Notes under the pieces: model-generated
Told to the model about the DNA's origin: nothing
Seen by the model: the letters and a program-made list of their open reading frames with translations, nothing else
The model's database searches: none
Part shown: in pieces, positions 26,698 to 35,909 of the stretch
Position numbering within the stretch: position 1 is the stretch's first letter
Layout: each line of letters starts with the position of its first letter
Origin: a bacterium
GTDB lineage: Bacteria > SAR324 > XYD2-FULL-50-16
DNA: 64,000 bases
Assembly (NCBI GenBank): GCA_018829445.1
Contig: JAHJTV010000008.1
Coordinates: 62,001 to 126,000 of the forward strand
Reading direction: 5' to 3'
Made by a program: the position numbers and the translations under genes

Positions 26698-28923
26698 GTG
26701 AAGATTTACGCTCAAAAATTTATCATTTCCACCTTATGCTGTTTAACCTTGTGTTGCGGTTGTCAGGCGAGTTACGGGAACCCCGAGAGAACAGAGGTTA
26801 CACAGGGTGTTCTGGATTTAAGTAGTTGGGATTTTAGATCAGAGGGGGCAGTAAGTCCAAAAGGGGATTGGGAGTTTTTCTGGAAAAAGTTCTTCAATAT
26901 CAAGACAAAAGAGGAGATACTAGCTTCACAACCGGATGGTTATCTTCCTATTCCCGGAAACTGGAAACGGGTCAAGACGAATCAAAAGATCGGAGTTACG
27001 CCTTTAGGTTTTATGACAATCCACCTGAGAATCAAAAATAAGGATTATCCAGAAACTCCTCATCTATCGATTTATATTCCCCAGATCAGATCCGCATTCG
27101 AATTATTTGTTCATAAACCGGGAAAATCTCCAAGGTTGGCTGCAAAATCAGGCATAATCGGAAAAACAAAAGATACGCACAGGGCTTGGTTTGCAGGAGC
27201 GACTGCGAATTTTGAGGCCTCCGGCATGACCGATATTATTTTAAACATCAGCAATTTTGAAGATCTGAATAACCAGGGGATATATGAAGATCTTTTCATA
27301 GGAACCACTGACCAGATAGTAAAAATAAAAAATGATCGCCGGCAGAGGGATTTCTTCATCATGGGAATGATCTTCTTCGCCGGGATTTTCATGTTGATAC
27401 TATACGCTCTGAGAAGATCGGAACTGGCTCCGTTATGGTTAGGCCTGTTCAGTCTGACGTTCGCTTTCCGTGCGGTTGTCATCCGGTTATACCTGTACGA
27501 ACTGATAGATGATCTGAACTGGTTTGACACCCTTTTTCGATTGAATTATTTCACGGTATATTTTCCAGTAATTGCCTATATTGCTTTTTTAAGAAATATA
27601 TTTCCCAAGTATTTTTCCCAAAGATTTTCCTTTGTAGCCTACGGCATTTCCCTGTTGTATATGCTTGTAACCCTGATGACCTCCCCCGCTGTATACTCCA
27701 GATTCCTGATACCTTTTTTTGTTTTTATCCTCATCTGCTTCGTTTGGATGGCCCAGGGACAAATTAAAGCTCTGTTGCATCGAAAAGATATTATGTCTTT
27801 TATGGCATTGCTGGGAGCAGCATTTATTATTTTTTTTGGTGGAGCAGACATTCTTTCACGATTAAATCTCATTGAGATTCAAAACAACCTCCAAATCGGA
27901 TTGTCTCTGAACATTCTTTGTATGGCGGTTATTGTGTCGGTTCAGAATGTCAGAGAGAGAAACCGTGTGGAACGAATGTCAAATCAGCTGTCACAAGAGA
28001 TTAGTATCAGGGAGAACGCAGAGAAGGAGATAAGCCTTCTCAATCGTCAACTCGCTGAAAGGGTAGATGAAACAACGGTAAAACTGAAAACTGCCCAAAA
28101 AGAGCTGGAACAAAAAGAGCATAAGACAGAGATTGCCGAGATCACCACCGGAACACTGCATAACGTCAAAAATGTTTTAAATAACCTCAAAACTTCAGCA
28201 GAACTGCTAAAAGAATCCAAAGATGGACATTTTGTTGAAGGATTTAAAAAAGCCTCCCAGATGCTAAGACAGAATTTTGAGACTATTGAAGATTTTATGA
28301 CCCGGGGTGATACAGGACGAAAGCTCCTGGATTATTACCTGAAACTTGATGAATTGCTGGACAAGGAGACAGATGAGTCAACTGATCTGATTAACCGCAT
28401 TCTGGAAAGGATAAGGGCGATAGAAGAGATCATTGATTCCCAGCAGCGCTATGGTGTTACCGCAAAAACAGAAAATATTTCACCAGCGGTTGTACTGGAA
28501 GATGCGTTAAATATGCAGATGGGATCAATCTCAAGAAAAAGGATCAGAATCACCAAACAATTTGATTCCAAAGCTACAATAAAAGTGGAGAAGATCAAGT
28601 TGCTGCATGTCTTAATCAACTTGACAAAGAATGCCACCGAGGCGATGGTCGGAAATCCGAAAGATAGTCGGATTCTGGATCTGCAAATCAAAGAAAAAAA
28701 CAGGATTTTGGAGATCAGGGTAAGAGACAATGGACACGGAATAGACCCGGAAAACAAGGATAAACTTTTTTCCAGGGGGTTTACCACCAAGGAAGAGGGA
28801 CATGGTTTTGGATTAAACAGCTCTTTAAATTATATCAATGAAATGGGAGGTGAGCTCAAGTTTGAAAGCGGCGGTGCCGGCAAAGGAGCGACTTTTATTG
28901 TTCAATTTCCCGTATCAGACTAG
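26698..28923 (+). CDS. 7TM-DISM sensor histidine kinase
   Basis: The 741-residue protein has a signal sequence with a Cys-rich end (LTLCCGCQAS), an extracellular 7TMR-DISMED2 carbohydrate-binding-like domain (about 35-195), seven helices from about residue 218 to 425, a coiled coil, and a kinase core. The H-box is of the TLHNVKNVLNNL type (His near 488), and the ATPase has NLTKNATEAM, DNGHGIDPE and GHGFGLNSS. It senses an unknown external ligand. The start is GTG without a good ribosome site. No response regulator is adjacent. Confidence 0.88.
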   Translation: MKIYAQKFIISTLCCLTLCCGCQASYGNPERTEVTQGVLDLSSWDFRSEGAVSPKGDWEFFWKKFFNIKTKEEILASQPDGYLPIPGNWKRVKTNQKIGVTPLGFMTIHLRIKNKDYPETPHLSIYIPQIRSAFELFVHKPGKSPRLAAKSGIIGKTKDTHRAWFAGATANFEASGMTDIILNISNFEDLNNQGIYEDLFIGTTDQIVKIKNDRRQRDFFIMGMIFFAGIFMLILYALRRSELAPLWLGLFSLTFAFRAVVIRLYLYELIDDLNWFDTLFRLNYFTVYFPVIAYIAFLRNIFPKYFSQRFSFVAYGISLLYMLVTLMTSPAVYSRFLIPFFVFILICFVWMAQGQIKALLHRKDIMSFMALLGAAFIIFFGGADILSRLNLIEIQNNLQIGLSLNILCMAVIVSVQNVRERNRVERMSNQLSQEISIRENAEKEISLLNRQLAERVDETTVKLKTAQKELEQKEHKTEIAEITTGTLHNVKNVLNNLKTSAELLKESKDGHFVEGFKKASQMLRQNFETIEDFMTRGDTGRKLLDYYLKLDELLDKETDESTDLINRILERIRAIEEIIDSQQRYGVTAKTENISPAVVLEDALNMQMGSISRKRIRITKQFDSKATIKVEKIKLLHVLINLTKNATEAMVGNPKDSRILDLQIKEKNRILEIRVRDNGHGIDPENKDKLFSRGFTTKEEGHGFGLNSSLNYINEMGGELKFESGGAGKGATFIVQFPVSD

Positions 28924-29022
28924 TAAACTCAACTATTAATACTATAATCTTCCAGCATCCTCCCGGCAGTAAAACTATATTAAAAACCAACCTGAAAATT
29001 TCTAAAAGTAACATACTGCCTA

Positions 29023-29496
29023 TTATTTTTTTTCTTTCAGATAGGAATCTACATGGTTTTCAATCCGTTCGAATACATCCTCAAACAATTTCAATTCTTC
29101 CACTTTTAATGTTTTTAAATATAAGTACAAATCATCATACATTTGACGGTGATATTTCTCATGTCCTCCATAAGCTTTTTTACCTTTTGTGGTTAGTTTA
29201 AAAAACACTTTTTTATTGTTATGATCCATCATAAATCGTTCGACCAACTGCTTTTTCTCCAATTTTACTGCCAATTGCATGATAGCTCCACGGGTAACTC
29301 CAAGCAGTTTAGCGATTTCGGACATATGGAGATCGGGATTTTCTTCAATTGCTGAAATAGTATGAATTTCAGAGGGGTATAATAGATCACCGGTTTCATA
29401 GTCTTTTGGCTTTTTCTCAAGAATATTCCATTTGTTAACCAATCGGGTGATTTGTTTATCAAAAATTTTAATGAACAACTCTTTTTTTTTAGTCAT
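29023..29496 (-). CDS. MarR-family transcriptional regulator
   Basis: The 157-residue protein has the MarR winged helix: PDLHMSEIAKLLGVTRGAIMQLAVKLEKKQLV, then the wing RFMMDHNNKKVFFKLTTKGKKAY. It lies downstream of the 2Fe-2S / flavoprotein / ATC-hydrolase operon on the same strand but 158 bp away, with its own inverted-repeat site at 29601-29626. It is the nearest candidate regulator of the 29.6-36.7 kb cluster, probably sensing an aromatic or acyl-CoA ligand. Confidence 0.88.
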   Translation of the reverse strand: MTKKKELFIKIFDKQITRLVNKWNILEKKPKDYETGDLLYPSEIHTISAIEENPDLHMSEIAKLLGVTRGAIMQLAVKLEKKQLVERFMMDHNNKKVFFKLTTKGKKAYGGHEKYHRQMYDDLYLYLKTLKVEELKLFEDVFERIENHVDSYLKEKK

Positions 29497-29600
29497 ATCT
29501 AATTTGAAAATATTAAATGGTTTTATCCTCGTAAAATTGCAAAGAAAACGAGTGGCTTTTTACCAGTGTTCAATATCAATATCTAAAAAGGAATAAAAAC

Positions 29601-29626
29601 TTAATAAACCGTCTCGGTTTGTATAA
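29601..29626. promoter_or_regulatory. Inverted repeat upstream of marR-like gene
   Basis: AAACCG-tct-CGGTTT is a perfect 6-3-6 inverted repeat, flanked by TTAAT on the left and GTATAAT on the right. It sits about 110 bp upstream of the MarR gene at 29496 and is a plausible autoregulatory operator. A related site occurs at 26351-26373. Confidence 0.45.
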
Positions 29627-29654
29627 TATAGACTATAGCAAGGAAGTCTCTTAA

Positions 29655-29999
29655 TCAACTTAGACTTTCCTGGATAATTTCTTTAGAACTTGTAATCAAG
29701 TCTTTTAAAACCCTTTCCTTTTTTCTCGGTTCCAGAAGTGTATCCCCTTTAATAACTGTTTGACAGAACAGGCCCGGTTTTCCATTTATTTTACCGGAAC
29801 AGCGTGCACAAATGCCAAGATCACATCCTGCGTGATCATAATAGGCTAACGTTGGATCCAGATTCTGATAGATATAATCCAATGCATTCATGGCACTCAT
29901 ATTTTCCTCCCAGGGAACCTGGTAGGCTTGATAATAGGGTTCTCTATCAACACTTGGATTAAACCGAAAAACTCTGACTTTTATCATCTCATTTTGCAT
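29655..29999 (-). CDS. 2Fe-2S ferredoxin-domain protein (SdhB N-domain only)
   Basis: The 114-residue protein matches the N-terminal ferredoxin domain of succinate dehydrogenase/fumarate reductase iron-sulfur subunits (VFRFNPSVD; ALDYIYQNLDPTLAYYDHAGCDLGICARCSGKINGKPG, with Cys spacing C-x4-C-x2-C-x11-C). The C-terminal domain that carries the 4Fe-4S and 3Fe-4S clusters in SdhB is absent, although the ORF ends cleanly. It is the last gene of the operon and should take electrons from the flavoprotein encoded just upstream. Confidence 0.85.
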   Translation of the reverse strand: MQNEMIKVRVFRFNPSVDREPYYQAYQVPWEENMSAMNALDYIYQNLDPTLAYYDHAGCDLGICARCSGKINGKPGLFCQTVIKGDTLLEPRKKERVLKDLITSSKEIIQESLS

Positions 30000-30039
30000 A
30001 TTTTATCTCTCGTTCTGTTTTTATATTTCGGACAGTGTA

Positions 30040-31821
30040 TCAATGTTTACCGCCAGTTTCAGAGTGCGCTTCCATCATCTGCTTGATAAAATCCAGATAA
30101 GGAGTTCTCCCTGGAAATGGACTCATCCCTGTGATAGTCAATGGACGGTGACTGATACTTAATCCTTCCGGTTTATTTGTTACAATGCTCTCTTTCAGCC
30201 AGGTGTCATTATCGGTGTGAGGGAAATCCTCCCGATAGTGCACTCCCCTGCTTTCAGTTCTTGCAAGAGCACTTCGTGCAGAGGACTCCAATAGATGAAC
30301 CATATTTCCAAGTTCCAGGGCGTCCAACCATTCCTTATTATAAATTCTGCTTTTAGATTCGGTTGACAGGTTCGGAAGATCTTCTTTCTTTATCTTCTCT
30401 AACATTTTGATAAATAGAACTAATTCCTGCTCATTTCGAATTGGACCAAGATGTTGATGTGCGCTCAACTGTATTTTTTTTCTGAGAGCAACGGGATTGG
30501 TTCCGTTTTGTACTGTTAACGGCTTTACCATTTGATCGCATATATCTGTAATCGTATTTAAATTCGCTTCAGCGACAGAATTTGACAGCGCATAATCTCC
30601 GGCATTCATTCCGGCGTCTGCTCCCTGGACAAATATTTCGGTAATTGCTGCAAAAACCCGGTTGGCTCCGAAGACTCCCAGAGCGCATTCCCCAGCGGCA
30701 TAAAGTCCCCGAATGGAAGATTCAAACTTTTCATTGACAACAATACCACCCTCAAAATATTCAACAGCCGGACCCACTTCAACCGGAATATTGTCTCTGA
30801 GCATACGGCTCCACTCAGTCAGATCCAATGCCTTGTATTTCCAGTCAGGGAAAACAAGCGAAGCAACCATTTCCATCAATTCCCAAGACGCATCGCCTCG
30901 GGAATAATGCAAACCACCATGCTCAAAAGCATTGCCCTCCCTGGCCTGTTTTGTTGTAACATGGGACAAAAAGCTCTTATTCCATTCTGTCTGGGTGCCT
31001 TTATCCACCAATACCGGATCATATTCCTTTAATACGTCCTCATTCTTATTGTTGGTCAGTTTGCCTCCGCAGATCAGACTGAGAATATAAGGGGCGATGC
31101 TGCCTCGCCACATGGGAGGTGTGTAAAATACGTTACAACAGAAAGTAATAAATTCCATATTCCCGATATCCGCACCAGCGCGGTGAGCCATGGCAATCCC
31201 TTCTCCAGAAAGATCCCGCATGCCTGTGTTCGGCCAGAAAGCTTTATGCCAACCCCCGGTCGCCATCACAACCGATTTGCATCGAAAGACAATAAACTCG
31301 CCTGTCTTAATTTCCAATCCCAAAGCCCCGGTTATGGTGTCATCTTTTGTCATTAACTCCAGTATTGCTACATCTTCAACCAAATCGACTCCCATGTTTT
31401 TTGCTTTTCTCAGCAACACATTCATCATGCCGGTTCCTGATGTAAAAACCATACGCTCATCCGACATTTTAATCTTCATACCCCAATCCATCAGCTCTTT
31501 CAAACAGTGGGGGGCTCGATCGATATATTGTTCTACCAGTTTTTGGTTATTCAGATAGCAACCCTGCGTGACAATATCATTAAAAACCTTTTCCTTGCTG
31601 TCATTGGGATCACCGACCAATCCGTCTATTGTACTCATGCTTTTCCCGTCAAGAGTATAGTCGGCTCCTGCCATGGGCGTAGCTCCACAACGTCCCAACG
31701 GGCCCTTACTGATCAGCATCACCTGAACTCCTTTTTCCCTGGCTCCAATGGCAGCCCTGAAACCGGCACCTCCTCCTCCAATAACCAAAACATCAGTATG
31801 AACTGTTTTTCTTTTCTCCAT
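30040..31821 (-). CDS. SdhA/FrdA-family flavoprotein of unknown substrate
   Basis: The 593-residue protein has an FAD-binding fold (VIGGGGAGFRAAIGA), GLYAAGECALGVFGANR near 375 and a C-terminal ESRGVHYREDFPHTD near 530, all typical of fumarate reductase/succinate dehydrogenase flavoproteins. Two hallmark features are missing: the His of the covalent-FAD motif (here ISKGPLGRCGATPMAGAD) and the active-site HPT (here NMEFITFCCN). It therefore probably dehydrogenates or reduces something other than succinate/fumarate. ATG at 31821 is preferred (AGAGG 6 nt upstream) over the ATG two codons earlier. Confidence 0.87.
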   Translation of the reverse strand: MEKRKTVHTDVLVIGGGGAGFRAAIGAREKGVQVMLISKGPLGRCGATPMAGADYTLDGKSMSTIDGLVGDPNDSKEKVFNDIVTQGCYLNNQKLVEQYIDRAPHCLKELMDWGMKIKMSDERMVFTSGTGMMNVLLRKAKNMGVDLVEDVAILELMTKDDTITGALGLEIKTGEFIVFRCKSVVMATGGWHKAFWPNTGMRDLSGEGIAMAHRAGADIGNMEFITFCCNVFYTPPMWRGSIAPYILSLICGGKLTNNKNEDVLKEYDPVLVDKGTQTEWNKSFLSHVTTKQAREGNAFEHGGLHYSRGDASWELMEMVASLVFPDWKYKALDLTEWSRMLRDNIPVEVGPAVEYFEGGIVVNEKFESSIRGLYAAGECALGVFGANRVFAAITEIFVQGADAGMNAGDYALSNSVAEANLNTITDICDQMVKPLTVQNGTNPVALRKKIQLSAHQHLGPIRNEQELVLFIKMLEKIKKEDLPNLSTESKSRIYNKEWLDALELGNMVHLLESSARSALARTESRGVHYREDFPHTDNDTWLKESIVTNKPEGLSISHRPLTITGMSPFPGRTPYLDFIKQMMEAHSETGGKH

Positions 31822-31854
31822 CGTCATCCTCTTTAAATAATGGTCTTGTTTTGT

Positions 31855-32334
31855 TTACCGGGATTTACCATCTGATAAACAGAAATCGCAATGGTTAGCA
31901 CCTTCCATGATTGTCTGGGTTCGGGTGAATTTTATATCCGGATTAAACCCCTTGAACAACGCATAGTCTCTTCCACACGAAAGCAGAAACCCAAATTCCT
32001 CCAATCCATGTTTTTTATACATTTCAGCATAAGCACAACGGGTGACATTTATCTCGATCTTATTCTGACCAATTACAGGCGGTTCTATTTCAAGCGCACC
32101 TCCCTGGGAGAAAAACGGTAACACTTTTTCAAGATCACTCAATGAGTCTCCTCCAGCAACATCAGCCAACATTTTTCCTGCATCCATTGCCAGGTTTTGA
32201 ACAACACCTTCTACGATCTTCATGGCTTTCTCCTCGCCAATCTCTTTAATGAATGCTTGCAGTATTGGTACCGAAATCAAGGCTTCAATTTCACGCCTAA
32301 CCAGCATACTGACACCATTAATATCTTCACTCAT
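31855..32334 (-). CDS. ATC-hydrolase-family protein
   Basis: The protein has 159 residues from the ATG at 32334, which has a perfect AGGAGG upstream; an in-frame start at 32388 would fall inside the operator. The sequence (INVTRCAYAEMYKKHGLEEFGFLLSCGRDYALFKGFNP and GANHCDFCL) resembles the L-2-amino-thiazoline-4-carboxylate hydrolase family, many members of which are uncharacterised and linked to catabolic genes. It is the first gene of the leftward operon, directly behind the palindrome at 32378-32420. Confidence 0.75.
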   Translation of the reverse strand: MSEDINGVSMLVRREIEALISVPILQAFIKEIGEEKAMKIVEGVVQNLAMDAGKMLADVAGGDSLSDLEKVLPFFSQGGALEIEPPVIGQNKIEINVTRCAYAEMYKKHGLEEFGFLLSCGRDYALFKGFNPDIKFTRTQTIMEGANHCDFCLSDGKSR

Positions 32335-32377
32335 TTTGCCTCCTGTAGTTTTAAAAATGCTTAAGTTTTTTATGCTG

Positions 32378-32420
32378 CTGCTTGACATTTTGTATACTAT
32401 CTATACAAAATGTCAAGCAG
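32378..32420. promoter_or_regulatory. Perfect 19-5-19 palindromic operator over leftward promoter
   Basis: The arms are 32378-32396 (CTGCTTGACATTTTGTATA) and 32402-32420, exact reverse complements with a 5-bp centre. Each arm contains a TTGACA -35 box; on the minus strand TTGACA is followed after 16 bp by TACAAA. It lies 44 bp upstream of the ATC-hydrolase-like start, so it probably both forms and controls that promoter. Confidence 0.8.
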
Positions 32421-32557
32421 TAATTTAGATAAAACCCTCCATGGTTTCACCCTAACCAAAATGGCTATCACGCAGTAATTTTGGTATTAGCTACTATTCA
32501 GGCACCATACAAAAACAAAAATCTGGAATTCAACATAATTAAAACAAGAGCATTATT

Positions 32558-32602
32558 TTGCTTGACAAATATGTATAGCACCTATACATATTTGTCAAGC
32601 AA
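32558..32602. promoter_or_regulatory. Perfect 21-3-21 palindromic operator over rightward promoter
   Basis: The arms are 32558-32578 (TTGCTTGACAAATATGTATA plus G) and 32582-32602, exact reverse complements with a 3-bp centre (cac). The design copies the palindrome at 32378: TTGACA, then TGTATA, then the mirror. On the plus strand, TTGACA (32562-32567) with a 15- or 17-bp spacer reaches TATACA/TACATA. It lies about 117 bp upstream of the MFS gene. Confidence 0.8.
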
Positions 32603-32718
32603 TTATACAAGTGCCATTCGGATCAAGGTGAAAAATGAGGAATTAAATTCATGATTGCCAGCAATTAAATCTAACATCAGGCACATCCTCATTAAGACAT
32701 ATATTTAAGGAGGCTTAC

Positions 32719-34014
32719 GTGAATAAAATAAATTCTGTACCAATCAAGCCCGGATTTTCCAGGGGTGGCGTATCTGCCCATATTTCACTGGCAGTCTGCA
32801 CGTTGTTGTTTACGATAAATTTTATGGATCGCAGTGTTCTTTCTGTTGTTTTAGAACCGATGAAAAAAGACCTTGGTTTATCCGATACACAGGCAGGTCT
32901 GCTGCAGACTGCTTTTTTCATCAGCCTAGCGTTATTGTCAACACCGGTTGCCTATCTGGTGGATCGGTGGAGTCGTAAAAAAGCCATTGGCATCATGGCA
33001 TTGCTCTGGAGCGGCTTTACATTTCTAACAGGGATAGGCAGAAGCTTCCTTCATGTGGCTACAGCAAGAGTGGCGGTATCAGTGGGGGAAGCAGGTTTTT
33101 CCTCCGGCAGCATTGCTTTGATTACGGCATCCTATCCAAAAGAACTCAGGGGAAGAATTATCGGTATTTTTAATCTTGGATTACCTATCGGATCTGCTCT
33201 TGGAGTCATTATTGGAGGATATCTTTCAGCAAATTTTGGAGGTTGGCGTACTCCTTTTTATATTTTTGCCATTCCGGGTGTACTTTTCGGTTTAACGGCA
33301 TTTTTTCTCAAGGACTACAAAACGGAGACAAACAGCGGATCAACAATAAAACACAATGGTTTTCTGAAATCTGCCAGATCCTTATTTGCTATTCCCAGCT
33401 TAAGGTGGACCTATTTTGGTTATGCTATGTTAAATGCCAGCTTTACAACTCTGTTCGCCTGGTTTCCAGCTTTGATTATACGCATTAGTGGAGTTGCCGA
33501 AGACAAAGCAGGAAGTTTAATGGCTCTGGTGTTGATAGGAACTGCAATCGGGACGATTTCCGGTGGATTTTTAGTAGATGGATGGCAACGGCGCAACAAC
33601 CAGGCCAGGATGCAATTGCCTGCAATAGCAACATTGATCGCAGCTCTCACGATGATAGCAGCATTGTATCTGTTTACATTAAAGATGATGGTTTTAACAT
33701 TTGTTCTGATGATCTTTTTGGGTGCGATCTGCTGCCTGGGAATACCTGCTTTGCAATCAGTCACACAGGACGTGGTATCTCCTAATTTGAAAGGTATGTC
33801 TTTTGGACTGCTGATGTTCATGATGTATTTTGGTGGTGGGTGGTCTCCCGTTGTTGTGGGAATGATATCAGATTATTTGGGCGGCGACTCGCAAGGGTTA
33901 TTAATTGGTTTTGCTTCGATTTGTATCAGCACACTGGCATTGAGCAGTATCTGCTTTTACCGTGGATCACGGTACTATCCACAGGATGTTCTAGCGGCAG
34001 AAAATAATTTATAA
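32719..34014 (+). CDS. Major facilitator superfamily transporter (spinster-like)
   Basis: The 431-residue protein has twelve hydrophobic helices. It shows MFS hallmarks: FMDRSVLSVVLEPMKKDLGLSDTQAGLLQTAF in helix 1 to loop, DRWSRKKAIGIM after helix 2, and GEAGFSSGSIALI in helix 4-5, a pattern seen in organic-acid and spinster-type carriers. The start is GTG with AAGGAGG 7 nt upstream. It is the first gene of the rightward operon and the probable importer of the acid activated by the next gene. Confidence 0.88.
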   Translation: MNKINSVPIKPGFSRGGVSAHISLAVCTLLFTINFMDRSVLSVVLEPMKKDLGLSDTQAGLLQTAFFISLALLSTPVAYLVDRWSRKKAIGIMALLWSGFTFLTGIGRSFLHVATARVAVSVGEAGFSSGSIALITASYPKELRGRIIGIFNLGLPIGSALGVIIGGYLSANFGGWRTPFYIFAIPGVLFGLTAFFLKDYKTETNSGSTIKHNGFLKSARSLFAIPSLRWTYFGYAMLNASFTTLFAWFPALIIRISGVAEDKAGSLMALVLIGTAIGTISGGFLVDGWQRRNNQARMQLPAIATLIAALTMIAALYLFTLKMMVLTFVLMIFLGAICCLGIPALQSVTQDVVSPNLKGMSFGLLMFMMYFGGGWSPVVVGMISDYLGGDSQGLLIGFASICISTLALSSICFYRGSRYYPQDVLAAENNL

Positions 34015-34035
34015 AGTACCAAAAGGAGAGGAATT

Positions 34036-35877
34036 ATGGATTTACTTAAAACGACCATTGTCAATGTTTTTTGGGAAAATACAATAAAGGTCGCTGACAA
34101 TACGCTGGCAAAATTTTGGAAAAATGGGTCATGGCAAGAGATGACCTGGAAGGAATACGGTGATACGATTCGAAAACTGTGTTCCGCGCTTCTCGAACTG
34201 CGTATCGAAAAAGGCGACAATATCTGTATCATGAGCAATACCCGAGTCGAGTGGGGAATGATCGACCTGGCTATTCTATCGGTCGGTGGCGTTACGGGTT
34301 GCATTTATCCGACTCTACTTGGGAAAGATGCCTCCTATATTATCAACGACATGAGGGCAAAAATAGTTTTTGTTGAAACTAAAGCGCAGATGACTGAAAT
34401 CATATCGCGTAAGCAGTCAATGCCCCAACTGGAAAAAGTCATTGTGATAGAAGGTTTGAACGAACCCAATAGCAGGTGTGTCTCTCTGGAATCCTTTGTC
34501 GAAATAGGGAAAGAGACAATGGAAAACCACCAACGGACAATTCTTGATCGTATAAAAGATCTGAAGCAAGATGACAGGGCTACTGTGGTTTATACCTCCG
34601 GGACGACAGGCACCCCCAAGGGAGCTGTTCACAACCATCGTTCAATTATTTATACGGCATCCAATAATGTATATCCCTTTAAACCGGGGATGACTGATTT
34701 ATCTTATTTACCCATGTCCCACGTATTTGAGAGATTTGGTGGATTTTTTGGTACTATTTTTCGCGGTGATATCACCATAGGATATTTTCGGGGTGACATG
34801 AAAGGCTTATTACAGGATTTTCAGGAAATCAAGCCACATGTCAACCGCACAGCTCCACGACTGCTTGAAAAAATCTATTCGGCAGTAAAAGCAATTGTTG
34901 CGACCAAAAGTGAAACAGAACAAAAAGCGTTTCAGCAAGCCCTGGATCTGGCTGACAAAGTCCGTGTCGAGGAAGAGCTGTTGGGCCAACAGTGCTCGGT
35001 AATTACTAGAGAAACATTTGAAGGAGCAATGGCGTTTAAACCCTTTGAGAAGATTTACCAAATGCTGGGAGGTAACATGACTTTTTTTTATGGGGGTGGA
35101 GCATCAGTTCCAAAAGAAGTGACGGAGTTTTTTTTCTCCATCGGTATTCCGGTTTATGAATTGTATGGTACATCCGAGACAATCGGGACGGTCACCAACT
35201 ACCCGGGAAAAGTTAAGCCCGGGACAATCGGGGTGCCGTTTCCCATGGTGGATTGGCCCGGTGAACCTGGATTAACAAGGCTATCGCCTCAGGGAGAGAT
35301 CGAGAACAAAGGACCAAATCTGTTGGTGGAATATTTGAATAAACCATCAGAAACAGTGAAATCCTTCAGTAAAGATGGTTGGTATAAAACAGGTGACCTG
35401 GGAGTTATGGATGAAGATGGCTTCATTACCATTACAGGTCGAAAAAAAGACATCATCGTCACTTCAGGGGGGAAAAATATAGCACCACAAAAAATCGAAG
35501 ATGTTATTAAGGAGTCTGGATATTTTTCTCAGGTATTGGTTTATGGCGACAATCGCAAATATCTGGTGGCGTTATTAACACTTGATCCCATGGCAATCTT
35601 TTCCTTGGCCCATGAGTTGAAAATTGAAATTGCCGGGATGCAAACCGAGGAGGTAATTTACGCAAAGGTAGCAAATGATACAAAGACTGAGGATTTTGTC
35701 AGGGATATTATCCACGAAAAAAATAAGCAGCTCTTTAAACAAGAGCAAATTGTAAACTACATTCTTCTGGACAGGGATTTGAAGCTGGAACTTGATGAGA
35801 TCACTCCTACCATGAAGCTTAAAAAGAAGAATGTTATTGCCAAGTTTCGTACGCAATTGGATGACCTTTATAAATAG
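34036..35877 (+). CDS. Long-chain-type acyl-CoA synthetase (AMP-forming)
   Basis: The 613-residue enzyme has the adenylate-forming signatures YTSGTTGTPKG (about 186), YELYGTSET (about 375), GWYKTGDLG (about 448) and GRKKDIIVTSGGKNIAP. The architecture fits bacterial FadD15-like ligases. It would convert a carboxylic acid to its CoA thioester. AAGGAGAGG precedes the ATG. It sits between an MFS transporter and an amidohydrolase, 21 and 32 bp from its neighbours, so it is co-transcribed with both. Confidence 0.92.
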   Translation: MDLLKTTIVNVFWENTIKVADNTLAKFWKNGSWQEMTWKEYGDTIRKLCSALLELRIEKGDNICIMSNTRVEWGMIDLAILSVGGVTGCIYPTLLGKDASYIINDMRAKIVFVETKAQMTEIISRKQSMPQLEKVIVIEGLNEPNSRCVSLESFVEIGKETMENHQRTILDRIKDLKQDDRATVVYTSGTTGTPKGAVHNHRSIIYTASNNVYPFKPGMTDLSYLPMSHVFERFGGFFGTIFRGDITIGYFRGDMKGLLQDFQEIKPHVNRTAPRLLEKIYSAVKAIVATKSETEQKAFQQALDLADKVRVEEELLGQQCSVITRETFEGAMAFKPFEKIYQMLGGNMTFFYGGGASVPKEVTEFFFSIGIPVYELYGTSETIGTVTNYPGKVKPGTIGVPFPMVDWPGEPGLTRLSPQGEIENKGPNLLVEYLNKPSETVKSFSKDGWYKTGDLGVMDEDGFITITGRKKDIIVTSGGKNIAPQKIEDVIKESGYFSQVLVYGDNRKYLVALLTLDPMAIFSLAHELKIEIAGMQTEEVIYAKVANDTKTEDFVRDIIHEKNKQLFKQEQIVNYILLDRDLKLELDEITPTMKLKKKNVIAKFRTQLDDLYK

Positions 35878-35909
35878 CAGGAGCTATAAACCGGAAACTG
35901 GAGAATAAT

